A stretch of 64,000 nucleotides of DNA from Luzula sylvatica (GCA_946800325.1 OX326959.1:35330908-35394907), one strand, 5' to 3'. Positions 1 through 12,619 are shown, counted from the first letter of the stretch. Notes: generated by a model not told the origin, from the letters alone. Made by a program: numbers and translations.

Positions 1-226
1 AAGGTTTTATTAGGAATTTAGGAGGTTGGAAATGGAAAATTGTGTTCTTGCCCTTCCAACATAAGAAATTATGTCCACAATTAAAGTCTGATTATGCCCA
101 AATGAGTTTGTTTTTAGTTATTTCTTAGCTCCACGATGTTTTTATTATAATTTCTTCACATATCACTTGCTTTCGAATTTCCAAAAACAACAATTTAACA
201 AAATTTTAATCTTTTTGTTATTGAAG
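1..226 (+). other. intron of the alpha-mannosidase gene (5' part)
   Basis: No open frame here resembles the mannosidase N-terminus. The stretch ends in a pyrimidine-rich tract and an AG at 225-226, directly before the first recognisable exon, so I read it as the 3' part of an intron. The exon or exons carrying the signal peptide and the His-Asp metal-binding segment should lie upstream of the window. Confidence 0.7.
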
Positions 227-3200
227 GGTGCATGCGTTCAAAATGTGTTGGATTCGATGGTGGACGCTTTGCTCAAGGATGAGAATCGCAAATTCATTTA
301 CGTTGAAATGGTGATAAAAAAAAATTCCAGTTTTATCCTATTAACTTGCATATTTGCATTCCACTACTTTCTTGTGATTTTTCATAAAATTGAGTATTGT
401 CAGATAATAACATCTAAAGAAGGCATACTAAATTCTGATACTAAATTGAGTATACGTGATATTTCTTATGATTTTAGGGGCATGCATGATATTTCCAATT
501 TTTTAGAAATATATACATGATATTTTTTATGTAATAATTTCAGGCATTTTTTGAGAGATGGTGGAGGCAACAGAGCGATACGATTAAAGATCTAGTGAAA
601 GAATTTATCAGCTCTGGTCAATTAGAATTCATGTAATAATCAATAATCATTTTAAAAAATTCATTTATATATTTTATATATTTCAACATAACAATAATCA
701 TTTAAATTTATTTATTTTCTTTTTTAAGAAATGGGGGAATGTGCATGCATGACGAGGCCGCGGTACATTATATCGACATGATTGATCAAACGAGTTTAGG
801 CCACCAATTTTTAAAAAAAGAATTTGGGTTTATTCCACGAATTGGATGGCAAATTGACCCTTTTGGCCATTCTGCAGTTCAAGCCTATTTACTCAGCGCA
901 GAGGTTATATTAATTTTTTTTAATTTACTCTTTTTTGTATTGACATAAAAGCCATTATAGTTTATTAATTTATTAATTTGCAGTTAGGGTTTGATGCACT
1001 TTATTTCTCAAGAATCGACTATCAAGATAGAGAGAAGCGAAAAGATACAAAGAGTTTGGAAATTATTTGGCGCGGTTCTAAGTCCCTTGGCTCTTCTGCT
1101 GATGTCAGCATTTGTGTCTTTGTCTTTTTCTTTTTTAAATATTGTATGTGCTCATTTTTTAAGCTTTTTTTGTTTGGGATAAAATTAGGTATTTACGGGA
1201 ATATTTCCGAAGAATTACGAACCGCCACCTGGCGAATTTTACTTCGAAGTCAATGCTGAGTCACCAGTCATTCAGGTAACCCTAATTCATCAAATTACAT
1301 TATTAATATAATATTTGGCATACTAATATTTTTTTAATTAATTAAGGATGATCAACTTTTATTCGACTACAATGTTCAACAAAGAATCGATGATTTTGTT
1401 TCTGCAGCGATTTTTCAGGTATAAATTATAAAACTATTAGTTACAAATATTTATCGCGTATATCCAAATTTCACATTTTTTATTGGATATATTTTTTCGT
1501 AATTATTTTCAGGCCAACGTCACGAGAACAAATCATATAATGTTCACAATGGGTACGGATTTCAAGTATCAGTACGCCGAGTCATGGTTCAGACAACTTG
1601 ATAAATTCATCCATTACGTCAACAAGGTAAATAAAATAATTAATAAACTTTACCATTTTATTTTATTTTTAACTTTTTATGAAATTATTAACAGGACGGA
1701 AGAGTAAATGCATTTTATTCAACACCGTCAATATACACCGATGCTAAATTCGCTTCGAACGAAACTTGGCCTCTCAAAACCGACGACTTTTTCCCGTATA
1801 TATAAATAAATAAATAAATAAATAATTAATACAAATTACGAAAATACCCTTAATGTTTAACTAATTATAGATATGCGGATAAAGAAAACGGATATTGGAC
1901 GGGATATTTCTCCAGTCGTCCTTCCTTTAAACGCTACGTCAGAGAACTAAGCGGTTATTATATAGTACGTGTCCACTTGAAATAAGACAAAAAAAATTTG
2001 TCTTTTACTGTGTACTGACAAACAAACAACCAACTAACAAGTAGGCAGCAAGGCAGTTAGAGTTTGTTACGTCAGCCATGACATCATCGGCGGGCCTCAC
2101 GACTGCCAGCCTGGCGGATGCTTTGGCGATAGCGCAACATCACGATGCGGTGTCCGGCACGGAAAAGCAACACGTGGCGAATGATTATGCGAAGAGACTC
2201 TTCATTGGCTATTCTGAAGTAATTTTGTAATTATAATTAATTATGCATGTATGCCCCTGTAAAATGTTGAAATGTCGTGTGTGGGTTTGTGTGTGAATTT
2301 TTCAGGCGGAGAAATTAGTTGGAAATTCGCTTTCGTGTTTGGTTGAGTCCTCGCATTGTTCGAATACGAGTACTAAGTTCGAACAGGTATTTATGTATTT
2401 ATTTATTTTTATATTTAATAACAAAAAATTGTGAAAAAAAAATATAATTATTTCTTTTTTATTGTTTTTTCAGTGTCCTCTTATTAATATAACATACTGT
2501 CCCTCTTCAGAACAAGATTTCTCTGATAAGAAAAAACTGGTAATTACAAATAATAAAATTTTAAATTCTTCTATCTTTCTATGGTGATTATTAATTTATT
2601 ATTATGTTTTTTTTTTAAGGTTGTTCTTGTGTATAATTCTCTAGGGTGGAGAAGGGAGGATATAATCAAAATACCAGTGAGATCATTAATAATAATTTTA
2701 TTTCTCGATAAAAACAAAAAGTAGAGATTTTAATTAATCAAATTTTAAATGCAGGTAAATAATGAGAATATATCTGTATGGGATTCGGAAGGAATTGAAA
2801 TAGAATCACAATTAATTCCAATAAGCAATATTTCATTAGAATTAAGAAATAAATATTTAAAAGCTTATATTGGAAAATCAAACGAAAATAATCCAAAGTT
2901 TTGGCTCGCATTTTCTGTCTCGGTACCACCTCTTGGTTTCAGTACCTATTTTATCTCTAAAGGTATGTATGTATACTATACAAAATGATATATTGACACA
3001 CAAAATGGTATATTGATGAATTATAATGGATATTTGTTTATTTGATAATTGTAGGGTCGAAAGCTTCGATGTCAAGTTTATATAAAATTCAAGAATTTCA
3101 AAATAGTTCAACGATAAATATTGGAGAAGGCAATTTGAAGCTTCAGATTGATGCCAAAAAAGGAATTTCTTATTATTATTCGAATAACGAGACCTCTGTA

Positions 3201-4867
3201 CTCTCTCTCTCCTCTTTGTCTTCTCTCTTTCTCTCTCTAGTTTATTTTCATAATTTAAATTTGGTTTGAATTTGAAGGTAAATGCTTCGATAGATCAATC
3301 GTTCCTTTATTACACTGGATATGATGGGACCCAAACTGAAACTCAAGTAAATTCTGATTTTCAACAAATAATGTTACTTTTACATTTTTACTAATTTTTT
3401 TTTTATTTATTTTAATTTTAATACTTAATTCAGTCTTCAGGAGCATATGTTTTTCGTCCTGACGGTACCGTTTCCATAACACCCAAAAATAAGGTAAGTA
3501 ATATATCTAAAATAAAGTCCATAATTTCACAAATTTAAAAATTAATTTGAAATTGAGTTTTTGTATTGTATTAGGTTCCCTTGGCTATTTACAAAGGGCC
3601 AATATTAGATGAAGTACACGTAGAAATAAATTCATGGATATATCAGGTAATACAAATATTTTTCTCATAAATTCATGGATTATAAACAATATTAAATTTA
3701 AATCGTTGTATTAATGTAATAATTTTTCTAATTGCAGATAATTAGGGTATACAAAAATAAGGAACATGTAGAAATCGAGTTCATTGTAAGTTCGAATTAA
3801 TTTTCAAAATTTATCACTCGCATTTATTTATCTATTATTATTTGCATTTGCATTTTTAAATAGGTGGGTCCCATACCAATTGAAGATGAAATTGGAAAAG
3901 AAATCACGACTCAAATCACAACCCAAATCGAATCGAATAAAACTTTCTATACCGACTCTAATGGCCGTGATTTTATTCAAAGAGTATTCAATTTATACAC
4001 CTTTTTTTACTTTATTAATTTCTAATTTAAATTATATTAATGTTTGCACTATTATTATGATTTGAATATTTTATTGTAGATAAGAGATTATAGATCTGAT
4101 TGGGATTTGGAAGTGAACCAACCTGTAGCTGGAAACTATTATCCAGTATGTATTATTTAATATTTAATATTTTATTAAAATTCACTTACCATTTATTAAT
4201 ATTTTTTCAGATAAATTTGGGGATGTATATAAAAGACGAGGAAAAAGAATTGTCTTTACTCGTGGACCGAGCATTAGGCGGGTCAAGTATAAAAGACGGT
4301 CAAGTCGAACTCATGCTTCACAGGTAGTTTTCCATGTCTACCCCTATAAAACATCAAAATATCAAATATACCCCTTCTTTTGCAGGAGATTACTTCATGA
4401 TGATGGAAAAGGCGTCGCAGAAAACCTAAACGAAACTGTCTGTGTCGATGACAAGTGTAGCGGTCTGACGGTAAGTGTATTTATTTACACGATTAAATAT
4501 ATTTTGAGGGGTGTATATGTAAAAATAGTAATTCGAAGGGTATATGTATGTAACAGATACAAGGGAAATTTTATCTTAGTGTGGATCCGGTAGGAGAAGG
4601 TGCCAAGTGGCGCCGTACAGTTGGTCAGGAGATTTATTCTCCTCTTCTTCTAGCATTCTCTGAAGAGGTACAAATAATTTATTAATTATCTATTTTTATT
4701 TATTGATCGTGGATTTTAAATGAAATGTTAAAGGTTTTGTTTTCGTTTTTTTTGTGTTTGAATTGGTACAGGACGGTACGAATTGGACTGATACACACGT
4801 ACCAACATTTTCTTTGACCGATTCGTCTTATAGCTTACCAGATAATGTTGCATTAATTACTCTTCAG

Positions 4868-4921
<54 letters not shown>

Positions 4922-5495
4922 AAAACCCGAAACCCTAAATGGTGATTAAAAGACTTTTTATTTTTCTTATTAGCTGCTTGAAGATGGAAGTGTTCTTCTT
5001 CGCTTAGCACATCTTTATGAGGTTTTATATTTTTGTTACTATTTTAAAACTTCAAAAAATATTATTTTATAATTTTGAAGGACTAGAAAGCAAATATAAT
5101 TATAACAGGTCGGGGAGGACAAGGATCTATCCGTAATGGCAACAGTGAACCTCAAGAAATTATTCAAGGACAAAAAGGTCATTTACCTATCCAATAATTT
5201 AAACAATTTTTTTTTATAATTCCATATTTTATTAACATAAAAGAAATGATGAAATTATCAGATAAGTGAGATCAAGGAAACGAACTTGAGCGGGAACCAA
5301 TCTAGGGACGAAATGGAGAAGAAGAGACTGAAATGGAGAGCAGAAGGCTCCGACAACTTGTCAGAACCTGTCAGAGGCGGGCCCGTTGATTCCTCCGATC
5401 TAGTGGTCGAACTCGGTCCAATGGAAATTCGCTCGTTCGTTTTATATTTTAATAATTTCATATTTTCGCAAGAGTTAAATAGGGACGTTGCGTGA
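227..5495 (+). CDS. acid (lysosomal/vacuolar-type) alpha-mannosidase, GH38, 5'-partial
   Basis: A glycoside hydrolase family 38 enzyme that removes alpha-linked mannose from N-glycans, expected in the vacuole or apoplast. In-frame exons with GT-AG borders: 227-310, 544-632, 729-903, 984-1103, 1189-1275, 1347-1418, 1513-1626, 1695-1795, 1871-1964, 2045-2218, 2306-2386, 2474-2539, 2620-2676, 2755-2962, 3055-3197, 3278-3346, 3434-3493, 3575-3646, 3738-3785, 3864-3983, 4080-4145, 4211-4323, 4386-4470, 4557-4667, 4772-4867, 4974-5021, 5109-5177, 5262-5495. They join to 951 residues plus a TGA stop. Visible motifs are WQIDPFGHS (about residue 101 of this partial protein; the Asp of DPFG is the family nucleophile), [12 protein letters not shown] (about 340, middle domain), and in the C-terminal domain [23 protein letters not shown] and [12 protein letters not shown]. 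The plant family is about 1020 residues, so roughly 70 N-terminal residues are off-window. There is no frameshift or internal stop. Many introns are only 70-110 bp. Confidence 0.94.
4868..4920 (+). repeat. (CT)n microsatellite at a 5' splice site
   Basis: A pure CT tract of about 50 bp fills the start of the intron after exon 4772-4867, beginning within four bases of the GT donor. A second, impure CT-rich tract follows the donor at 3198. Confidence 0.95.
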
Positions 5496-5680
5496 TATCT
5501 TTCGTTACGAGTTTTTAAATAAAATGCATTTTATATTTTCCTTTTGTAAATAATTGAAAAATAAAAAAGTACTATACTATATACATCCATAATTTACATA
5601 TAAAACTTACAAATTAAAAAGAAAGAATCAAACAACTTGGTAAACTAACAAAGGGTATCTATATAAAATTATGACAAATT
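5496..5680. other. mannosidase 3' region
   Basis: AT-rich DNA between the mannosidase stop codon and the convergent HMA gene. An AATAAAA-like polyadenylation signal lies about 20 bp after the stop, near 5517. Nothing else is recognisable. Confidence 0.5.
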
Positions 5681-6043
5681 TTAGCAGCATGATAATAGCT
5701 TCGATAACCCCAAGAAATCTTGAAATTTCTTCTTGATATTTGGAGGGTAAAGTTTCCTTTTCTTTCTTTTGTTCACCAAACCTCTCACTGTCACTTCTTT
5801 CTTCCCAAAATCTACCATGTAATCAAGCAATCCTGCTAAACCATTGTTTAATTTTGTTGATTATCTTAATTTAATTATTATAAATAACATGATATTCTCG
5901 TTAAATATTTGAGCGAACGATACGCATTGTATTTTATGTTTTTGATCGATTTTATGCTTACAATTCATTCTGGAGACGACGGTGGTGACTCTCTGACGAC
6001 AATGTGCGCAGTTCATGTTGGCATTCATTACCACCACTTGCAC
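5681..6043 (-). CDS. small heavy-metal-associated (HMA) domain protein, 5' end unresolved
   Basis: The minus strand encodes a short metal-binding protein of the HMA fold. The exon at 6043-5962 reads VQVVVMNANMNCAHCRQRV, with the CxxC copper/metal-binding pair in NCAHC. It ends at a GTAAGC donor. The next exon, 5835-5681, enters at TTTAG and continues SGLLDYMVDFGKKEVTVRG. This is the second half of the HMA beta-alpha-beta fold. A basic tail follows and the protein ends at KLLSCC and a TAA. The joined frame gives 78 residues. The first exon starts just after an AG, so the true ATG is probably in an upstream exon that I could not identify, or translation starts at the internal ATG at VVM. Two terminal cysteines are seen, but no CaaX box. 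The gene converges on the mannosidase gene. It could be a pseudogene if no first exon exists. Confidence 0.6.
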
Positions 6044-6061
6044 CTGCGTTCACATTTCAAG

Positions 6062-6530
6062 CGTTAATTCGCGTACTTAGGTTAATCCAAGATTTCATTT
6101 TTTTTTACTGCAAAAGTTTGAACTCACAAACTAATAAGTTCAAAAAACAATATTAGCAAATTAGTGTGGTAAATTCAAGGATTTATTAACAATTGAAGAT
6201 GGGAATCAACTCTCAAGTCATCATTCCAATGATTCCATTGAATTGAATTAGGTGATTTGGGCTTGTAGGACATGAACATTATATAAATTATTGTTAGTGG
6301 CCCTTGATAGAATATGATTTGTCTAATTACCGAATCATTCTGCCATCATGCTCACTAGTTAGGCTTTCATTATTTGTGTCAATTAATCACTTTGTATCCA
6401 TTCAAAAAAGCTAGTTAGTTTGGCTCATATATTATTTGACAATAAAATTATCTACACTACTTTTTACTTACTTTTGAGCCGCACAATTATATAAAATTTG
6501 TGGGATCCAAGAACAATGATTAGGTATTCC
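6062..6530. other. intergenic, no feature seen
   Basis: AT-rich DNA without a recognisable coding segment. It might hold the missing first exon of the HMA gene on the minus strand, but no ATG followed by a fitting donor could be chosen. Confidence 0.4.
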
Positions 6531-6845
6531 TTTAGTACCCCTTCGACAACATATGGAATAACAGAAGAGTGGAAGAAATTTTATTATATTTTATTCTAAG
6601 GATGTTCGGTAGATTAAATAGTGAAAGAGTGGAAGTAAAAATTAAATTAATATTTTTTATTGGGAATGATGAGAGAGAAATAAAAAAATTCTTCTATTTC
6701 ATCTTCTTCCACTCTTCCACCTCCCCGATGAATAGAGTTAAACCACTATATTCCATTTTCTTCCAACATAGTTCGGCGTAATAGAATTATTTCTTCCACT
6801 TTCTTCCATTATTTCACTCTAATTTCGCATTGTCGAACGAGCCCA
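6531..6845. mobile_element. possible MITE with short inverted termini
   Basis: The left end (CCCCTTCGACAACAT) and the reverse complement of the right end (GGGCTCGTTCGACAATG) share the core TTCGACAA. Just inside both ends are AGTGGAAGAA-like stretches in inverted orientation. The element is about 315 bp, with no coding capacity and no clear target-site duplication. Confidence 0.4.
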
Positions 6846-7914
6846 GTATTTGTTTAGGAGAGTTCGATCATACATTATTTTAAAATGATATTTTGGGTAT
6901 TTAGAATGGTGTATCATAAAAAATTTCTTTCATGAACATTTCAAATTTTCTATTTAGACTATGATTTATTGATAAATACATTTCAAAAAATATCTTAAAT
7001 AATAATTAATTAATTAATTATTCAAAATATCTTTGAAAATGAGCGTATCATAAGAAAAAAAGATACATAATAGAACTCACCATTTGTTTAATATTGAAAA
7101 ATCTCGTGTGGATAATGCATAATTAAAATTCATACCTAATAATCCCCTTGCTCTCTAATGATCACATGCACGCACGTACTTAATCTATAAATTGTGAGAA
7201 CCAAACTCACATGGATTTTGATAAAAAATATGCATATCCTTAGTAGATAATTTCAGAAGTAACACAAATGAGTTGGGTCAAGGGTGTTTTACAAAAATAT
7301 GTCTACATATTGTTGAATTGCAAGATTGCATGTAATGAATTAATTTTGAGTCGATTCATGGTGAAATTTGCACTCAATTTTTATGAAAATTTGTTTTGAA
7401 GTCTACAGAATGATAAAATGAATTAGATTTGAACTTTCCGAATTGTACTTTTGTTACATTGTGTAATTTTAACCTTTCAGTTTATGCCATATTTATATTA
7501 ATCGGGTCGATGGACAAGCAAATTATTATTAGTTTTTAAAATTGTAAAAAAATATTTCATAGTATATTTTCTTGTTTATATCATAATGGACGGTATCGAT
7601 CATCAATTTGAAGCTTCAACGATAAATATGGGAATTTGGGATTGAAACACGAAAAATACTATACTTCGAAATACACTCTTAACTTTTTTGTATGTATATT
7701 CAGGCAAAAATATATAGAACATTTTGGATGATACAAAGGAAATAGTATCTAAAAAAAAGAAAAGAAAGAAAGATACAAAAGAAGTACTGTATAAATATTT
7801 CGTACGATAATGGTAGATTGATTGACATCACATTTAATGCGACTATTTCAACAACTTATTCGAAACGAAACATGACAAAGAAAATTCTGATAACTTGATT
7901 CTTTTATTTTCTTG
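6846..7914. other. intergenic, no feature seen
   Basis: AT-rich non-coding DNA. No gene, RNA gene or convincing repeat was recognised. Confidence 0.5.
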
Positions 7915-8189
7915 GGAAAATGTTGGACATACCCCACTTCTCTCCCCCAAAAAAAATTATGAGGTGAATATTGTTTAACATCTTAAAAATTAGCACATAA
8001 ATTAACACATAAATTCATGATTTGACATTTTAATTGGATGTTCAATCATAAATTAAGATAATCAATCCATAATTAAAATATCAAATCATGTATTTATATG
8101 TTAATTTTTAAGGTGTTAAATCATATTCACGTCATCAAAATTATTGGGAGGGGGGAACACCACGAGGTGTACCGTGTACATCACTACTC
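7915..8189. mobile_element. foldback MITE, Mutator-like, copy 1
   Basis: Same family as the element at 21291-21542. It begins GGAAAATGTTGGACATACCC and ends GTGTACATCACTACTC. Long internal arms (ACATCTTAAAAATTAGCAC with ATGTTAATTTTTAAGGTGT) pair as a hairpin. The flanking nonamers ATTTTCTTG and ATTTCCTTT agree at 7 of 9 positions, fitting a decayed 9-bp target-site duplication. This copy is more diverged than copy 2. Confidence 0.65.
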
Positions 8190-8527
8190 ATTTCCTTTTT
8201 CCTTTTCTCCTAAAAGAAAGAAATCAAATGAAAAGATAATTTAGCTTGCTTTCTTTTTCTTGTTTTGTCTCTTGTCTTTTGGTCGTATGGATATTAACCA
8301 CTGCATAGTGGGCCATAATTAACGTAATAGGACTTTTATATCTTTTTCACGTTTTAGTGGATGGTGATACATCAAACAAGTAACTTAAGCAAATGAAAGT
8401 AATAAAAAACAAATTAAAATGTGTTGCATTGTACTAATCAAAAGTTAAGTTTGCATATAACTCAAATGGTTGACTATCTATTACGAGATATCATACCATA
8501 TGTTCAATTTTTATTGACATCATATAA
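8190..8527. other. intergenic, no feature seen
   Basis: AT-rich spacer between two MITEs, with CT/TTTTC-rich stretches near 8200-8280. Nothing coding is seen. Confidence 0.4.
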
Positions 8528-9745
8528 GGGGCCGTTTGGCAAGCGGAATTAGTAAAGTAGAATTCGATAATAAGGTGGAAGAGTAAAAAGTTCTGGAATT
8601 AATAATTCCACAGTTTGTTTGGATGTCTAATTTATAAAATGCTGAAAATATATAATTTTTTGTTTGGTTGCTTACAAAATTTTGGAATCTTGTTATGGAA
8701 AATATACAAAAAATATTTAAGTAAAATTGATAAGAAATAATAATATTTTATTCTATCCATGTAATAATATGTTATGATAATATAATATAATATTAATTAT
8801 TATATATATAATAATATTATATTATATGAATTTAATAATTATAATTTATAATATAATTACAATATATTATTATATAAGATATATAATATTATATCCATAT
8901 AATGAATATAATATTTATATTACCATAATAATATAATATTTAATATATAATATAATAATATATTAATATACTAATTATAATGTTATATTATTAGAATATT
9001 ATATTAATTATATAGATATAATATAAATATTATGTATTATAATTATTATATATTATTATAATATTATATTGTATATTAATTATATTATACTAATAGATAT
9101 AATATAATTATTACAATATTATATTGTACATTAATTATTATTATTACATAATTATATAATAATAATTATTATTATTATTATTTTATATAATATTATATTT
9201 TATCCATGTAATAATAAAATATACAATATTATGTAACAATAATAATACTATAACAATAAAATATATAATATTATATTAATTATATAGATATAATATAATA
9301 TAATTATTATATATTATTACAATAATATATTTTATATTATATTATATTTTATCCATGTAAGAATACTATTAACAATAAAATATATTATATTATATTAATT
9401 ATATCTATATAATATAATATTGTTAATTATGAATATATTAATGATAATATATTAATTATATGAATATAATAATTATAGTATATTTATTATACGAATATAA
9501 TAACTACAATATATTTATTATTATGATAACATTATAATATAATCATTAAATAAAGAGAGGAGAAAAAAATTTCCATCAATTTGACATTCCAAGCTTTTTG
9601 AGAGAAAACTTTTGATGGATTATAACGAAGAGAAAGGAATCTAGCAAAGTGTAATTTTTATTCCATGGTACCCAAACAAGGAATTATGTTTTGTTGGAAT
9701 ATGAAATCAAATTCCACCCCAAATTCTTGCCTCCCAAACAGGCCC
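8528..9745 (+). mobile_element. Tourist-like (PIF/Harbinger) MITE with expanded AT-rich core
   Basis: The element begins GGGGCCGTTTGGCAAGCGG. The reverse complement of its end is GGGCCTGTTTGGGAGGC, the GGGCC(T/G)TTTGG terminus typical of Tourist elements. It is flanked on both sides by TAA (8525-8527 and 9746-9748), the 3-bp TWA duplication expected of this superfamily. The central ~800 bp (8740-9550) is almost pure A/T, made of degenerate TAATAT/TATTAT repeats, so the element is far longer than an ordinary Tourist MITE. A related copy in the opposite orientation ends at 31067. Confidence 0.7.
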
Positions 9746-9777
9746 TAAAAATAAAAATCCAGTTTGCATATATCTAG

Positions 9778-9792
9778 AAAAATTATGCGTAA

Positions 9793-9849
<57 letters not shown>

Positions 9850-9867
9850 AAAATTATGCGTAATTAT

Positions 9868-9925
<58 letters not shown>
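9778..9925. repeat. duplicated (GA)n microsatellite
   Basis: Two GA tracts of about 50 bp each (9797-9847 and 9870-9925). Each is preceded by the same sequence AAAAATTATGCGTAATTATG, so a ~70 bp unit containing the microsatellite has been tandemly duplicated. Confidence 0.9.
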
Positions 9926-9927
<2 letters not shown>

Positions 9928-10299
9928 CGAGGGGAGAGTCAAGTTCTCTGCAACTCTTAAAGCTTGTTTAGATACAGAAGCCATGGTTTATTATGTTATA
10001 TCTTGTTGAGTTCAATCAAACTTCTTCTCGTTCTCAATGTCTTCTGTTCATATCCTTTTCTCTAATGGCGAAGCCCTCCCTTTTTTCTTGCCAACTCGAG
10101 ATCGATTGAATGATAAGAATTAAGAGGGGAGTTGGGACTACATATGAATATATGTCAGTTCTTTTGGGATCTTGTGAGGCCAAGATTATGTTGATCTAAA
10201 AATAACACCACTATTTAAAGTCTTCTAGAGGAGACTTTCATATATACCCTTCTAAAACAAGAAATAGCTAGAATACCCGTACAAAATGCTAAAAATATC
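9926..10299. other. intergenic, no feature seen
   Basis: Non-coding stretch between the GA repeat and an inverted-repeat element. No recognisable gene. Confidence 0.4.
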
Positions 10300-10522
10300 T
10301 TGCTACCCGGATTTCACCGTCACATCCTGTGTGTCATAATTAAAACACTTAATTGATAATTAACATACGTCACATAATTAACAATTAATTTATATAATTA
10401 ATATATCATGAATTAATAATTCTTAATTAATATTAATGTACTGTTAATTATGTGCCTCTTATTAATTATCATGTTAATTAGAATATAAAAGATGGTGAAA
10501 TCTGAAGGCAACGTATAATTTT
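10300..10522. mobile_element. palindromic MITE-like element
   Basis: The left arm TTGCTACCCGGATTTCACC pairs with the reverse complement of the right arm, TTGCCTTCAGATTTCACC. The interior is a succession of TTAATTA palindromes that would fold on itself. About 220 bp, no coding capacity, target-site duplication not resolved. Confidence 0.45.
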
Positions 10523-11867
10523 CATTTAATCATATATTATTGAATATCATCCTATGTTATTACAATAAATGTGATTGTCACAACTAGTTTTATCCTAATA
10601 ATAATCTAATATTATCATTAATAAATTTATAGATAGTGTAGTAACGTCTATTTTCGTCTTGAAAATTCTCGAGCATTTCTTTTTCTAAATCCAAAAAAGA
10701 TCGAAATAAATAATTATTATCTGCAATCGTTTATCTTTTCCTATTTGAATGTAGTGTAAAATGTTCAAATTTATGATGCATGGGAATCATAGTGCTATAT
10801 TTCTAGTGAAGCGCTAAATATCATAAATTCCCCTATAAAATATATTAACATTTCATTTATTATTTCCAATTTGCTTCAAAATGTCTACCAACTTTTAGCA
10901 TTTCACTTTTTACTTTTTACCAACAAATAAATGAAAAAGAAACAAAAAATAATTAAAAAATAAAAAGGAGGATATTTGATAATTCCCTATTTCATAGGGG
11001 TGCATATGATGTTTTCACTTTTTAATTTGTTCTCTTTGTAAACTCAACAAAGACAATCTTTAGAAACTAAATAATAAAGATGACCTCCTGTTATGCTTTT
11101 GTGGACCTGAATTAGCACATCCAATAATATTTAATATTAAGCCATTAAAACGTCATTTATTTGTTGTTTTGGTTATCTTTGATGTCACAATTATATATGA
11201 TAACAGCCTACGGTCATTTACTAGCAAAAAAATAATTATGTATGATAATGACAATATCCATTTAATTTCAGTTGCGAGTAAATTAATCAAATTAGCCCTT
11301 ATTTTTTATCCATTTTTTAACATTTTTTTGTAAAACACGTCATTACAATCGTTTCAACCGTTCAATTATAATACGTGACAAAATTTAAATATTGAGCTTC
11401 GTATTATCGTATTTCCATCATAACTTTTTTCTAGCTTAAATTTGTGAAAAAAAATATGTAGGAAAATATAATGCAAAATAATGTATATTTAGTATTGTAA
11501 ACTTATAATTTCAAAATACTACAGATTACTAAGTATATAGTTGTGATTTTGCTAAAAATAAATTGATATTAATTATTTTAAAAATTAATAAAAATAAAAG
11601 ATTTTGTCTATAAAAACACAAATAACTTTTCAAAGTTATAAAACATATATGTTATAAAAATACTATATGTTATAAATCGAATTATGTTTTTTCGTAGTTA
11701 AATTTCGACATTAGTTTTTTCCCTATTAAATATTTAATGCGATATCATATATCATATATATTTTAATTGACTGTCAAATGAAATTTTTATTTGTGATATA
11801 AAATTTGTTTGGAGAAGATATTGTTAGTGCTCGCAATCCTAGCTATAATTATAATAAATGTTAAAAC
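10523..11867. other. intergenic, no feature seen
   Basis: AT-rich non-coding DNA with scattered homopolymer runs. No gene or well-supported repeat was recognised. Confidence 0.5.
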
Positions 11868-12619
11868 TCCAAAGAAAACATCTACAATTTTCTCACCTAC
11901 AACACCAACAAAGACAATACAAAAGTTTTCTTGGCCAAACCATTTCCGAATGCAAAATTTTGCTCAAAAGAAATCTACGACAAACTGATTCATCCCGGGG
12001 TTATCTCGTCCTGGACGCCGGACATCTTCAGACTGAGAATTTCACTAAAACTAAAACTATTCCTATGGCTCGTCATTAACAATCGGATCCTGACACCAGA
12101 AAACCTAATGAAGCGGGGCTGGACCCATACAGCACAATGTGTCATATGCTCCGGCCAAATCGAAACGACGGATCACCTCCTAGCGCTATGTGCATATACT
12201 CGAACATGCCTTTCCAAGATGGGCCTTCTTCCGATTGCTCGTGAAAACCTGCTGGCCACATGGTAAGAGATACGTCAAACCTACAATAGCAAAACACCAA
12301 ACAACGACCTGTCAAAACAAAAATGGGCGGCTACGTTATGGATGGTCTGGAAAGAACGTAACAATCGAATTTTCAATCGAAGAGCAAAAATGTCTATCCT
12401 ATTAGAAGACAACATAAGAAATTTAGTTAATAGTTGGTTAATTGCAAAGCTTTAATTTTCTTTTACTTCTTCTTGGGGGATCATGCGATTAGCCTCCCCC
12501 TACCTCTCTGTAATTTAAGTATTGTTTTCTCACAATATTTCTTTATATAGAAATTGAGCCGATAACGAGCACGTTTTGTGCTATAGGCCCACTTCAAAAA
12601 AAAAAAAATCCAAAGAAAA
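11868..12619 (+). mobile_element. 5'-truncated LINE (non-LTR retrotransposon) with target-site duplications
   Basis: Translation of 11931-12266 gives the zinc-binding reverse-transcriptase C-terminal region (zf-RVT): LKLFLWLVINNRILTPENL, then CVICSG and the HLLALC metal-ligand pattern. After a frameshift, 12325-12450 continues with WAATLWMVWKERNNRIFN, the usual LINE end motif. A poly(A) run ends the element at 12608. The 11-mer TCCAAAGAAAA occurs on both sides, at 11868-11878 and 12609-12619, as expected for target-primed reverse transcription. The copy is about 730 bp and dead. Confidence 0.85.

Noticed and set aside
9793..9984. Leu/Ser dipeptide-repeat ORF
   Set aside because: Translation of the GA/CT microsatellite; not a protein.
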